DNA of 64,000 bases from Callorhinus ursinus (lineage: Eukaryota; Chordata; Mammalia; Carnivora; Otariidae). The notes below the pieces were generated by a model. It was not told the DNA's origin. It was given only the letters and a program-made list of their open reading frames with translations, and ran no database searches. This document shows positions 1-10,027 of the stretch, piece by piece. Location of the stretch: the NCBI RefSeq assembly GCF_003265705.1, contig NW_020312859.1:1079500-1143499 (forward strand), read 5' to 3'. Position 1 is the first letter of the stretch, and each line of letters begins with the position of its first letter. A program made the position numbers and the translations under genes.

Positions 1-105
1 GAAGGCAGTGGATTCGTGAATTTGCAAGTTCCGCCATGATGAAGGCAGTGGATTCGTGAATTTGCAAGTTCCGCCATGATGAAGGCAGTGGATTCGTGAA
101 TTTGC
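1..105. repeat. 40-bp tandem repeat, 2.6 copies
   Basis: A 40-bp unit beginning GAAGGCAGTGGATTCGTGAA occurs at 1-40 and 41-80, and a third copy runs to 105 before diverging. The visible copies are identical, so the array is young or homogenised. It continues past the left edge, so its full copy number is unknown. It probably lies in the intron just upstream of the GPCR exon. Confidence 0.95.
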
Positions 106-393
106 TGCCAGTAAAAATGGTGGCCTGTCCAAGGGTTTTAGAGGTGAGTTGGGGGCTGGTGTGTGTCAGTGGGAGGGAGTCCCCCAGTGAAAATGACTTG
201 AGCAGGGCCTGGAAGGATGCGCAGCAGTGTTCTAGCTGGGGATGGGGCTGAAGGGGGGCATGTGTGAGGGCACCATTTGGCAAAGGCCTGGATGCTCTTT
301 TGGCTTCTTCCTCTTGCATCCCGCAGAGAGGGCGGGAACTGGGGATTCTCCCTCAGCACCCATGCGTCCCTTTTTTCCTGTCTTACCTGGGAG

Positions 394-705
394 GTCACCA
401 AGATGCTGACGGTGGTGGTGCTGGTTTTTGCTCTGCTGTGGCTGCCCTACAACCCCCTGGTGGTGGTGAATTCCTTCCTGAGCCCGCCCTACCTCAACCG
501 TGGCTTCCTTCTCTTCTGCCGCCTTTGCGTCTGCCTGAACAGCACAGTCAACCCCATCATCTACGCCCTTATGTCTCAGCGCTTCCGGGAGGCCTTCCAT
601 GGACTATCTCAGTGCCGGCAGGCGGCCCAGCTCCCTCCCCAGGAGGTCACCCCTGTGGACTACAGTGTCATCAAAGACTGTTCCCAGATCAGACTGGGCT
701 CTTAG
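394..705 (+). CDS. Last coding exon of a TRH-receptor-like GPCR (TM6, TM7, C-tail)
   Basis: The 103-codon frame ends at TAG 703-705. It begins VTKMLTVVVLVFALLWLPY, which is the TM6 start of thyrotropin-releasing-hormone receptors. An AG acceptor at 392-393 sits where TRHR genes have their coding intron. TM6 carries the FxxxWxPY motif. TM7 reads LLFCRLCVCLNSTVNPIIY and contains NPxxY, followed by helix 8 (SQRFREAF) and a tail with DYSVIKD, close to NYSVIKE of TRHR1. The TM6 Tyr and TM7 Arg that correspond to TRH-contact residues Tyr282 and Arg306 of TRHR1 are kept. The family couples through Gq at the plasma membrane. No stop or frameshift is visible. TM1-5 would lie left of the window. The tail is much shorter than in TRHR1. 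It may be TRHR2 or another vertebrate TRHR paralogue; I cannot choose from one exon. A lone intact exon of a dead gene is possible. Confidence 0.82.
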   Translation, partial: VTKMLTVVVLVFALLWLPYNPLVVVNSFLSPPYLNRGFLLFCRLCVCLNSTVNPIIYALMSQRFREAFHGLSQCRQAAQLPPQEVTPVDYSVIKDCSQIRLGS

Positions 706-888
706 AAGCAACCAGGGAGCGTGATGTGCAGACAGGGAGGGGATCCTGACACCTGAGGGCAAGACCCACTACTTTATCTCCACTGAGGAGGGAGTGGTGG
801 AGGAGGGAATGGTGTCCAGGGCTGTTTAGTAGCGGTGTGCAGGTTGTACACTGCACAACCCTAGGGGGTCGCCATTCACATCACAGCC

Positions 889-942
889 TAGATTTGTATA
901 TTTAGTAAAACAATTTTCCAGTTTAATAAATATACAAATCTA
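889..942. repeat. Perfect 16-bp inverted repeat, 22-nt loop
   Basis: The left arm TAGATTTGTATATTTA (889-904) is exactly complementary to 927-942. The right arm contains AATAAA at 925-930, about 220 bp after the GPCR stop codon, so it might serve as that gene's polyadenylation signal. It could equally be a small palindromic MITE remnant. Confidence 0.85.
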
Positions 943-1671
943 AGAGGGAGGCACCTTTTTATAATTTACACAAAAATACTCTGTGGCCTAATGGCAGCCT
1001 GGGTGGATGAACATTTGCAGAAATTGAGTAGGGTAGGAGTTATCACCAGGGGTCTCTTGGGAATCTGTGTGCACTCTTCCTAAAAATTCAGGGAGCCTTT
1101 TTTTTTTTTTTTCCGCCAGCATAAACACCAAATGCTGCCTCCCTCCTGACGCTGATGGTGACACATGACTTTGTTGAGGCCCTGCTACATGCGGGGCATT
1201 TCACATACTACAGAGATGATGCCAACAGGGCCCCTGCTCTCTGGAGCTCCCAGTCTAACAGGGGAGGGAGTGAGGACACGGCCAGCCTGGCACTGGAATC
1301 CTGACTGATGCACCCGGGGAGGCAGCCAGGTGGGTGCTGGATGCACCTGCCTTGTCTAACTGGGTGTGAGTCCTCTGGGCCTGTGGCCTGGGTCCAGGTT
1401 TCTAGGACCACCCAGCCTCATAGTGCAGGGAGGGAGGACTGTAAAAAGACTCCTGGAGCCAGCCTTACCTATAGGCAGTGTCTTCATGTTTTCATTGAGG
1501 GGAATCTGGGACATTCCCTCCCCCCAAAAATCTTACATTTTTTTCTCTACATGTGCCAGCAGCCCACGGTTGGTGTTTATTTGAAGTTGTTAAGTGTTGT
1601 CTTTCCCAGATATGCACATTTCCTTGGGAGGAGAAGTTAACCTGAAACTTCCGTGTGGATGGGAAGTTCTT

Positions 1672-1801
1672 TTTTTAAAAATTTTTATTGTTATGTTAAT
1701 CACCATACATTACATCATTAGTTTTTGATGTAGTGTTCCCTGATTCATTGTTTGTGCATAACACTCAGTGCTCCACGCAGAACGTGCCCTCTTTAATACC
1801 C
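1672..1801 (-). mobile_element. 5'-truncated carnivore L1 3' end with 16-bp TSD
   Basis: About 130 bp match the 3' end of the carnivore L1 (reverse strand, starting with the complement of the poly(A) tail). It is flanked by an exact 16-bp direct repeat, TGGATGGGAAGTTCTT, at 1656-1671 and 1802-1817. This is a classic target-primed reverse-transcription insertion of a severely truncated L1. Confidence 0.9.
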
Positions 1802-1847
1802 TGGATGGGAAGTTCTTAAAAGCTTTTCCTCTAAAAAGAAAGATTTA

Positions 1848-2053
1848 GGGTGTCTGGCTGGTTCAGTTGGTTAAGCGTCTGCCTTCAGCTAGGTCATGAT
1901 CCCAGGGTCCGGGATCGAGCTCCGGGGATGGAACCCTGCATCCGGCTCCCTGCTAAGTGGGAAACCTGCTTTTACCTCTCCTTCTGCCACTCCCCCTGCT
2001 CGTGCTTGTGTGCTCTCTCTCTCTCTCAAAGAAATAAATAAAATCTTAAAAAA
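1848..2053 (+). mobile_element. Carnivore tRNA-derived SINE (SINEC)
   Basis: The tRNA-like head GTGTCTGGCTGGTTCAGTTG is followed by the TCATGATCCCAGGG block, a CT-rich stretch and an AAATAAATAAAATCTT tail. These are the marks used for every SINE in this list. Flanking AAGATTTA-like repeats suggest the target site. This copy is moderately diverged. Confidence 0.95.
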
Positions 2054-4204
2054 GAAAAGAGAAGGATTTAAGGTACCAAAGGATCCAGAACAAAGAAGAT
2101 AGCATTGACAGGTAGGGAGACAGGTCAGAGATGGAAACTAGGGTGGAGAGGACAGGGGGTTTTCTAGGTAGCCCCAACTGCTCTAAGACCTTGGCAAAGC
2201 ATTGTTAGGGTGAGGTGGTCCCTTCGGGGGCCCCATTTGTCAGACTCAGGTGAAATTCAGAGACATCTCATAGAACGGGTTAACATAAGATTTATTGTGT
2301 AGATAGTAAAGTTCAAGTTGAGGGTCAGGGAGAGAAGAAAATGCGCAGGTCCCCCATCCCACCATTATCCCTCAGAAAGGAATGAGGGCACGAGTGATTT
2401 CCTGGACTCACAGTGTAGGCTGTGTTCCAGTGGAGAGATCCCACACCTATTACTCTCCCTTCTTATGGGGGAGCATGTGAAAGCAGCCTCATCAAGGAAG
2501 GGAAGCGACAAACTGCCCGGGCACCAGGCAGAAGGGATTGGGGATGCCTGTGGTTCACAGGAGTTGTCTGGGCACTGCACCTGCCTTTGGGGACACTGGG
2601 AACTATGAGAAGGTACAGCCTCTTCTCCTGCGGAGAGGGCCCCTGGTCTCATGGAAACTAAGAAGGAGGCACTCCCCCTCCATGACCCAGCTGGCTCAAT
2701 GCCCAGGCAGCCCTGTGAGAACTTTTGGGGGCCACTTTTGGACAACTGTGTACATTGCAGGACTTTTCTTTGAGCATCATGTATACAATGGCATGGGTGC
2801 ACATGACAGCTGCAGAAGTTGTACTACACATTTTATTATCATCCGTTCATTTTGGTTCCTTGACTTCTGAACATCCTTTCTGTACGTGGGAAATCACCCA
2901 TGTGTAAATCTTGCTAGAAGGCAGGCTACCTTCTCCCACTAAGGAAACCTGAAAAGCCAGACACTTGCGTTTCTTTTCTCTTGGCACCTGGGGCATGGGC
3001 CATGTGACTTGGGTTCAGCTAATCAGATGCCCAGGACTTGAATCTTCAGCAACTGATACAAATGCACAGGGGGCAAGGGGGAGGCAGGAGTATTTTATTT
3101 ACGCTAGCAACAGCAACGGTGGTACCCGTTATTCAGTGGCAATGGAAGCAGCCACAGCAGCGGGACTTCCACTGTCTGGGTGCAGTGGTGGCAGTGACAT
3201 CCCCACCAGATGTCATTGATTCCTGCCACGCATTCTGCCCTATTTCCCACCTGTGTTCTAACTCGGTTCTAGGAATCTCCCAAAATCCTCATTAAAAAGT
3301 TCCCCTTTTTGCTTATGCTTGTCTGAGTCAATGTCTGTTGCTTGCAACCCAGAAAGCCTGGCTGATCCTGAGGCATTCATCTCCAGCTCGTCTCTGGGCT
3401 CTGACAAGCTAAGCCATGAGGATTCTCTAGTTCTGAGATTCCTCTCCAGCTGTGCTCTAGCATTTCTACCTGGATGATACACGCACTATGGCCGATTTGA
3501 ATCATCGTCCTCCTCCCCAGATCACTTCCTCTCCATTCCTGAGCCAAAACCCTTGAGTCATCCCACTTCTGCCTCCTTCTCCCTTCCGATCCAAACCTTT
3601 ACTGATGGGAGTAACTGTTTGGATCCGAACTGTTTGGAGATTTCATCTCCACTCCTATCTCTTGCTGGACCATTGCCTCAGCCTCTCGCTGACCTGCCTT
3701 CAGCCTCTCCTGCTCGCCTCCATTTCTCCACAGACTGCTCACATCAGAGGGCACCTGTGGGGTGGTCACTGTGTACATGAACTTTGGAGTCAAACTAGAT
3801 CTGGAGTCAGTATTCACCCCACCACTCCCTAAAGTGTGACCTTAGCGGAGTTATTTATTAGAACGACAACTTGTCCGTGTTTGCCCAGGACTGCCCCAGT
3901 TTTAGTATTTAAAGTTCCAGGTCCTGGCAAAGACCCTATTTATATTTATAAATTATTAATGATATATCTTTCTATTTAGTGTAGGTCTTGTTTTCACATC
4001 TGTGAAATAGGACCTACAGTCAGATTTAAGCTGCGGCATTGTTCGGGTGATCGTTAGGAAGCATAGAAAGTGCTTGCACTTCGCAAGCCTAAAATAAATG
4101 CTATCTACTTAAAAATATCTTCCACACAGCGTTCCATTCTTTTCCCTCACAGAGCTCCTTACAATTTGGAACTCTATAGCTATTTGAAATGGTATAGCTA
4201 GTTG
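2054..4204. other. Intergenic; no gene seen
   Basis: Short frames only, none with a recognisable protein. Part of 2250-3300 looks like an old, diverged interspersed repeat that I cannot name. The (CAG/GCA)-like stretch near 3100-3190 is short and imperfect. Confidence 0.5.
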
Positions 4205-4365
4205 TGGCTAATAAATATTGTGGTCTTCCTCACCAGATTCTGAATAGGCAGATCCCATAAAGGCAGGGACTGTGTTGGGCTTTTTCACTCTTGTTTCCCA
4301 GAGCCTAGAACAGTGCCTGGCACATAGCAGGTATCCAGAAATAATTGTTGGGTGACTAAATGATG
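4205..4365 (+). mobile_element. L2 3' end
   Basis: The segment GCAGGGACTGTG...CCTAGAACAGTGCCTGGCAC followed by ATAGCAGGTATCCAGAAATAAT is the conserved 3' end of LINE-2, with modest divergence. Confidence 0.75.
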
Positions 4366-5949
4366 GATAACGAACAAAGACTAGCTTTAGTTTTAACACT
4401 CAAGACCCTCTGCTGTGATTTGGTTTCCAGTTTGAAGAACGCTTGAGGTGTGGATTGTGACTTATTGGGGTTCTTTGTTGGCAACACAAAGTATCTCTGA
4501 AGAGCTACATAAAAAAGGAATTTGTTGGAATTGGTAAGAACCAGAACCAGGATAACTCCAGAGATCTACACAACAGGAATGGGCAATTGCTTCAAGGCTT
4601 CCATATCAGACAGACTCGGCTCCACCTAGGCCAGGAGTGGGACGGGCAACTTACTGGCCCATCATTCAATGGCTGCCATTGACAGTTGTATAGGTTTGGC
4701 ACTGCTCAATTTCAGCAGGTACTATTCAGCAATCTAAATGGATGAATCCTCTGGAGTTGTGCAGTGTACCTATGCATGTGTATGTGGCAGACCTTAATGG
4801 AAGTGTGGTAGTTCTCCTGAGGAAAAAATGAAGTGCTGTTAAGATAGTATGGATGTAAGGAGGACCAAGAAAACCAACTGATGTCCACCACAGATGAGAT
4901 GACCAGTTAACAGCAGATGGCAAGGTGGCAGAAAGAATGATTTGAGGAAAGACAGAAGTTACTGAGACATTAAGGAATTTTTTAAAAAGAAAAATACTTA
5001 ACATCAAAAATAAAAGTTTCTTATCAACCTGAACCTGTACCTATAAGTAGTGAACATTTAATATTTTCAATTCCAGGGCTTATCTCAATGAAGATCTATT
5101 TGTACGTGTGTGTGTATTCTATTCTCTCTCTTTACACAGACACACACACTTGAAATTCAACTTAATGGGCCAAAAATGCCTTTATATTTCCATTTCACTT
5201 TGTCTATCTTTCATACACAAAATGGAAAAATCATCCATTTTACTTAATCATAGAAAATATATATATATGCACAAGAGAAGGTCCCTCTTCCTCCTAAATA
5301 ATCTCATACCCCACGGATTACCATTGTTAATTTTGGAGCATATCTTTCTAAATTTCATCTAAATGAATACCTACTTAAATGTGCATATCTTTATCTAAAC
5401 ATGTATATGTAAAAGATAAAATTATGCTTCATATATGTGTTTGCCTATTGTTTTATTTAAGAGTATATCATACTTTTTTTTATTACTACACTCCCCACTG
5501 GTAAATTTTCTTTCAGCGTGAATTCTTGGATAGATAATGTCTGAATTCCACAATGCTTTCACACATTCAACATGTTTATATGGATCCACCCAAACAGGTG
5601 AAGGCTTTCCTGTATTGGTTACATTCTTCTGATTGCTCCCCTACGAGATCTCAGATATAAAGAAGGCTTTCTCGCGTTTAGAATGTTTGCAGCGTTATTC
5701 CCCAGTGTGTTTTCTGATGCTCAGAGGGGGAAAACAGTAGAAAGAATAAGATAAACGGCTCTGGTGCTCTTTAGGAAAGTTTAGGAGGAAGATAAAGATT
5801 TTGGAATCATTAACATGTGGGTGGACATTTCATAGTCTGTAATCTTCGCTTCTCAGCTATAGTCTTCGATGAAGTTAACAGGCAACTTTTCTTCTTGTGT
5901 TAATGGTTCATAGCAATTCATCAAGCCCGGTAATCAAAACAGACGCTCC
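4366..5949. other. AT-rich intergenic stretch; no gene seen
   Basis: No reading frame resembles a known protein. The segment 5080-5480 is AT-rich with a short TA run near 5256-5267. The stretch 5500-5720 contains weak, decayed zinc-finger-like wording (for example TTCACACATTCAACATG), too degraded to call. Confidence 0.45.
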
Positions 5950-5987
5950 TTGAAGAATCCTTAAGCAGGCGGCGGGTATCGCGGCGC

Positions 5988-6006
5988 CTTATGGGAAATG
6001 TAGTTC
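5988..6006 (-). promoter_or_regulatory. ZNF143/THAP11-type site
   Basis: Read on the minus strand, GAACTACATTTCCCATAAG matches the ACTACAATTCCCAGAATGC (Staf/ZNF143) consensus at most positions. Such sites fix initiation at many TATA-less CpG promoters. A sister site lies at 63860-63878. Confidence 0.7.
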
Positions 6007-6059
6007 AAAAAGGCGCCGACCGCCCCTTGGGGAACCCTGGAAGGGCGGCCCGGGGGCTG

Positions 6060-6074
6060 CTTCTGCGCATGTGC
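6060..6074 (+). promoter_or_regulatory. NRF1-like site
   Basis: CTTCTGCGCATGTGC contains TGCGCATGTGC, one base from the palindromic NRF1 site GCGCATGCGC. It begins 72 bp after the start of the ZNF143-like site. The identical 15-mer occurs at 63933-63947. Confidence 0.6.
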
Positions 6075-6764
6075 TGATCCTGGCGTTCCGCCTGGCGCGG
6101 ATTCTCGTTCTCAGGGTTCTTCCGGGGACGCGTCCTGCAGTCTCCAGTTGCTTGGGTTCCGCGCTCACCTGTACTTCGTGCAAAGTGGAAGCGCAGCGGG
6201 TGCAACCGCGAGTTAGAAGAAGGACTGGCAGGGGGTTCCGGGCCCTCGGGGGTCGGAGGGAAGGGCGGGGCGGAGCTGGCCCGGGTCCGTGGAGGGTGGG
6301 CGCGAGCTCTCCCCGCCTCCCTCGGGAGGGAGTCACCAAGCGGGTTTCCGCTGGTCGCGGAGAAGAGCGGCGAGAGCCAGGCTGGCCTCCTGTCCCGCAG
6401 GCCTCAGGGCGGGCGCTCTCTGCAGCCTTTCTTTGCCTGAAGAAGGTGCTTTGTGAGGGTGAAAGGTTTGTGCATCCAAATGGCTAAAGTCTGATTCCAG
6501 AAGTTTCACTGATGCGCGTGGATCTGCAGCCTGCCGGGCTGGGTTGAAAAGTGCTAGAGGGCAGCAGGGAAGTGAACAAATATTCATGATGAGAAATAAA
6601 TACTATTATTATTATGTTAGTTATTTTACACTAAGTATTTGTTAGGAGAAAGATGCGAGCTGCCGTTGAAGGGAAGGGCCAGGGTGCAGAATTGACTGGA
6701 CGAGAAAGAGTTCATTGAGGGACTTGAGAGGGTCGGGGCGGAGGTGTCGGCAGCATTGCATTAA

Positions 6765-7085
6765 GTTTTAAGAGCATGTATGTTTGGGTTCAGATCAGGT
6801 CCTGTCACAAAACAGCACTGCATCCCTGGGCATGTTATTTAGACTAATCGTGTTTCCTCACCTGTAAAATGAGCATAGTGATCATATTTGCCTCACAAGG
6901 GTTGTTCCGGGGTAAAATGATCCGAAGGTCAAGCCAAAAATATAGTATGTGCTGCATAAGTATTCCCTGCTATCATTTTACGAAGAATTTTAGACATTTC
7001 ATTCAATCCTCCCAACCAGGCTGTAGGGACAGCATTACTTCCCCTGTTGGAGCACGTTTAAAAACGTCATTTGCAGAAAGCTAAA
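6765..7085 (+). mobile_element. MIR (old tRNA-type SINE) and trailing fragment
   Basis: The MIR core wording is recognisable: cctgggcatgttattta, then tcctcacctgtaaaatgag and ggttgtt, each with a few changes. The following 120 bp resemble the antisense of a second MIR/L2 piece. The copy is highly diverged. Confidence 0.65.
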
Positions 7086-8601
7086 GTGAATGGATTGAGT
7101 TTTCAAACTAGGTCTGTTTTACTCCTGGTCTCATGATCTTTGTAGTATGCCTCTTCCTCTACCTACACCCATTGAGTTTTCTCTGGCACAGTGACTTGTC
7201 CTGCGTGTGTCCCTAAGAAGCAATTGTGCCATATGTTTTGATAGACCGTTTGACTTGTTTTCCGTAGGTCACGAGGCAAAAATGAGGGTTCTAGGCTCTT
7301 CCTGCTCCTGAAGCATTGTCTCACTTTTCAGCAGCCCTGATTAGATTCTAGAAAAAGTCCAGCTCACCAGGCACTTGACCCTTGGGACTCCAAGTGTAGG
7401 TTCCAGCTAATGGAAATGTGGCTCCAAGGTCCAGGTTGAAACAAAACCATTCCTGTGAAGTAAAAAGCAGCAGTCCCCAGGAACAGAAATCCCACCTAGG
7501 AGAACATATTCCTGAACAGAAACCTCTCCCTAGAATCTCAGTGTGGAAGCAGAAGAAGCCTTGAAAGGAACGTATTCAAGTTACTGGGCAGAATTTTCCT
7601 CTCCAGTGTGAGCAAAGTCTGGATGATAACACCATATCAGAGACCGTGGATATTGTAGCTCAGCAAAACTTTTAGTTCAACTTTCAAAAGAAGGGAAAAG
7701 GCAGGGTGCAGATGGGACAGGAAAAGACGCTTCCCTGAAGTATTTGTGGGGGTGTGGGCTGGAGGGAAGGGGTACCAGCCATAGCTAAGGAAATAATTTC
7801 TCATCACTTTCCAAGCACATATGTGTCATTCCCTGTAATCTCCACTCTTTCTGCTCAAACCACGTCCAACACCAAACCTGGGATTCATCAGATGTCCCCC
7901 TTGTAGAATCACAAGTGGAGGTAAAGAGAAGGTTTTTTTTAAAACTGTGTAACTTTGCTTTATTTTAAAATTAGGACTCAGGAGGCAGATATCTTCTCCG
8001 GTTATGCAGTTTGCTAGTGATAGCCAAGAACTGAATTCACATCTCAGTTTCCAGGTCAGGGCTCTGTCCTCTACCACATTTAAGTTAAAACAAGTTTCTT
8101 AGCAAAAGATCCTCTGGTGAAACTGCGTCTGAGGGAGACCAGACAAAAAGGCAAACATCTTAAAGCACTTGCATTCCTTTCTGAGCTTCTCTTGGATTCT
8201 CTGCTCTCAAATGGCTAAAAAATATTAGTAGGAAAATAGGTAAATGACATAATTTCAACATTTTCTGTGCCAATAAGTATTGTTATCCTAGTATTATTTT
8301 TAATGCTGGAATCATGTTCCAAACTGTGTATATCCTGAATTTTATTGATCCAATCTATTATTGCACTCAGGTTAGTTTTAATTTTTTCCAAGGCCCAAGT
8401 TGACAGTAATTCCATAAAAAAAATAATTGTTTATATTCACTGAGTAAGAAAAGTTGTCTGTGATCATTTCAGAATTATAAATGGACAAGCGGATATTCCT
8501 TCACCGGATTGGTCATAAGACCATTTTCTTGATAGGTAATCCTAAGAGCTGCTGAGTTAGCCAGACCTCTCATGATTATATTCCTCTTCTTCCTTACCCA
8601 G

Positions 8602-8660
8602 GTCTGGTATCCCAACTCCTGGCCCATTCTCAAGAGCATCCGAAAATGAACAAATCCCAG
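8602..8660 (+). CDS. ZNF334: Start-codon exon of the ZNF334-like gene
   Basis: A 59-nt exon lies between a strong acceptor (TTCTTCCTTACCCAG) and a consensus donor (CAG then GTAAGT). It holds 44 nt of leader and ATG at 8646, coding MNKSQ, and ends in phase 0. That phase fits the KRAB-A exon starting at 14430, giving MNKSQ followed by RSVSSKDLTVDF. A very short start exon before KRAB-A is usual in this family. Confidence 0.75.
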
Positions 8661-9831
8661 GTAAGTTGTTTAGGGATTTAGTTCCCACATTTTACAGTGG
8701 ATTTCAAAGACATTTCTAGTAATGTGTACATTCAAATGAAATGGTAGAAATATGTAAAATAAAGCATCAGGAAAAAGAGTATCAGATCACTGCTGGAAAA
8801 ATTGACATAAATATACAGAAATCATATGTTCCTGTAGACTTATCCAGAAGGGCCCAGACAATATGAGATAGGTCTTACATCGGCTGTTTGAATGGTTTTC
8901 CTGTCATTTATATCCAAACATTTTCTTAGATGATCTTTGAATAAATGACACAAGGGCCAGTCTTGGCAAGAACATCGTGAAAGAAATGCAGTGGGTTTCC
9001 CGTAACTTTCATACGCAGGCAAAACTCAGTTATTGGAGGGGACCAATTCATTGTCCTCTGAGTAGACACCATTCAGATGCTTCTGTATGATCCAGGGATA
9101 AAAATGAGAATAAATGGGTCACCTATTCCTCAAATAGTGTCCTGTAACTATTTCTTTCAGCTCTACTTTTGAAACAGGTTGTAGAGGGAACAATTCCGTC
9201 TTCTATCCTGTGGGTAAAACTTCCTCACTTGCTGGTCTCACTTCAACTCACTTCATGCAGTCTTGGATCTGCCCACCCTGCCCCCACACTCCCATGGATC
9301 TGTACTGGTAAAACTTAGCAGTAGCCTAAATATTTCCAAACCCAACGGGTATTTTCCAGTCTGTGCTTCACTGAACTCTGTGTTGCATTTGGCAGTATGG
9401 CCATCCCCTCCCTGACATGCACCTCTGATGATCTCTGATATCATCCACATGGTTCTCTTGGCTCTCTTTATATCTTTTATAGAATCTTCTTCCCTACATT
9501 ACTAGCCCATTATTCTTCCTGGGTTTTTTTCATCTCCTTTGTGGTTTTGACATGCAGCTTTATATGCTCTGAAGTCTTTTTCCACCTCAGCTTGAGACTT
9601 GCTGAGCATCTCTATAAGCACGTCCAGAAGGCCATTGGAGTCCTCATGTTCAAAATGGAAATAACATTTCCAGTCTTTTCAGTTTGCTTCTTTCTCTTCA
9701 TTCCCTATCAGGGCCCCTACTATCTGGAAGGTTAGACAGGCCAGATAATGGGGCCCAGCTCAAGCTCTCCTTTTCCTCACCTTCTATATCCACTTATCAA
9801 GTCTTGCGAATGTTGTCTCACAAACGTTTCT

Positions 9832-10027
9832 TTTTCTTTTAAAAGATTTTATTTATTTTTTTTGACAGAGACACAGCAAGAGAGGGAACACAAGCAGGGG
9901 GAGTGGGAGAGGGAGAAGCAGGCTTCCCACTGAGCAGGGAGGCCGATGCGGGGCTCGATCCCAGGACCCTGGGATCATGACCTGAGCCGAAGGCAGACGC
10001 TTAATGACTGAGCCACCCAGGCGCCCC
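9832..10027 (-). mobile_element. SINEC
   Basis: Full-length reverse copy. It is bounded by AAACGTTTCTT / AAATGTTTCTT, probably the target-site duplication with one change. Head at 10027, tail at 9832. Confidence 0.93.

Larger units (their letters stand above)
5950..6420 (+). promoter_or_regulatory. CpG-rich promoter, likely of the ZNF334-like gene
   Basis: This is one of the two CpG-dense stretches in the window. It lies 2.2-2.6 kb upstream of the start-codon exon at 8602. It contains a ZNF143-like site (5988-6006), an NRF1-like site (6060-6074), many GC boxes (GGGCGG) and no TATA box, as is usual for KRAB-ZNF promoters. The first exon and its donor cannot be fixed. A good donor, CAG then GTGAGCGCGG, exists on the minus strand near 6170-6180, so bidirectional transcription is possible. 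Confidence 0.8.

Noticed and set aside
1..105. CRISPR-like repeat array
   Set aside because: The repeats are directly adjacent without spacers, and the window is mammalian.
264..749. 161-codon frame overlapping the receptor exon
   Set aside because: It is an out-of-frame shadow of the GPCR exon. It has no domain, and the receptor frame has clear family identity.
1848..2053. tRNA gene in the SINE heads
   Set aside because: SINE heads descend from a tRNA and keep A/B-box-like words, but they do not fold as a functional tRNA and are followed by SINE bodies.
2365..2802. 145-codon minus-strand frame
   Set aside because: No homology was recognised. It probably lies in an old repeat, and its composition is typical of chance frames in GC-richer DNA.
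5500..5720. Possible zinc-finger remnant before the CpG island
   Set aside because: A few finger-like words only, with no Cys pair and His pair in order.
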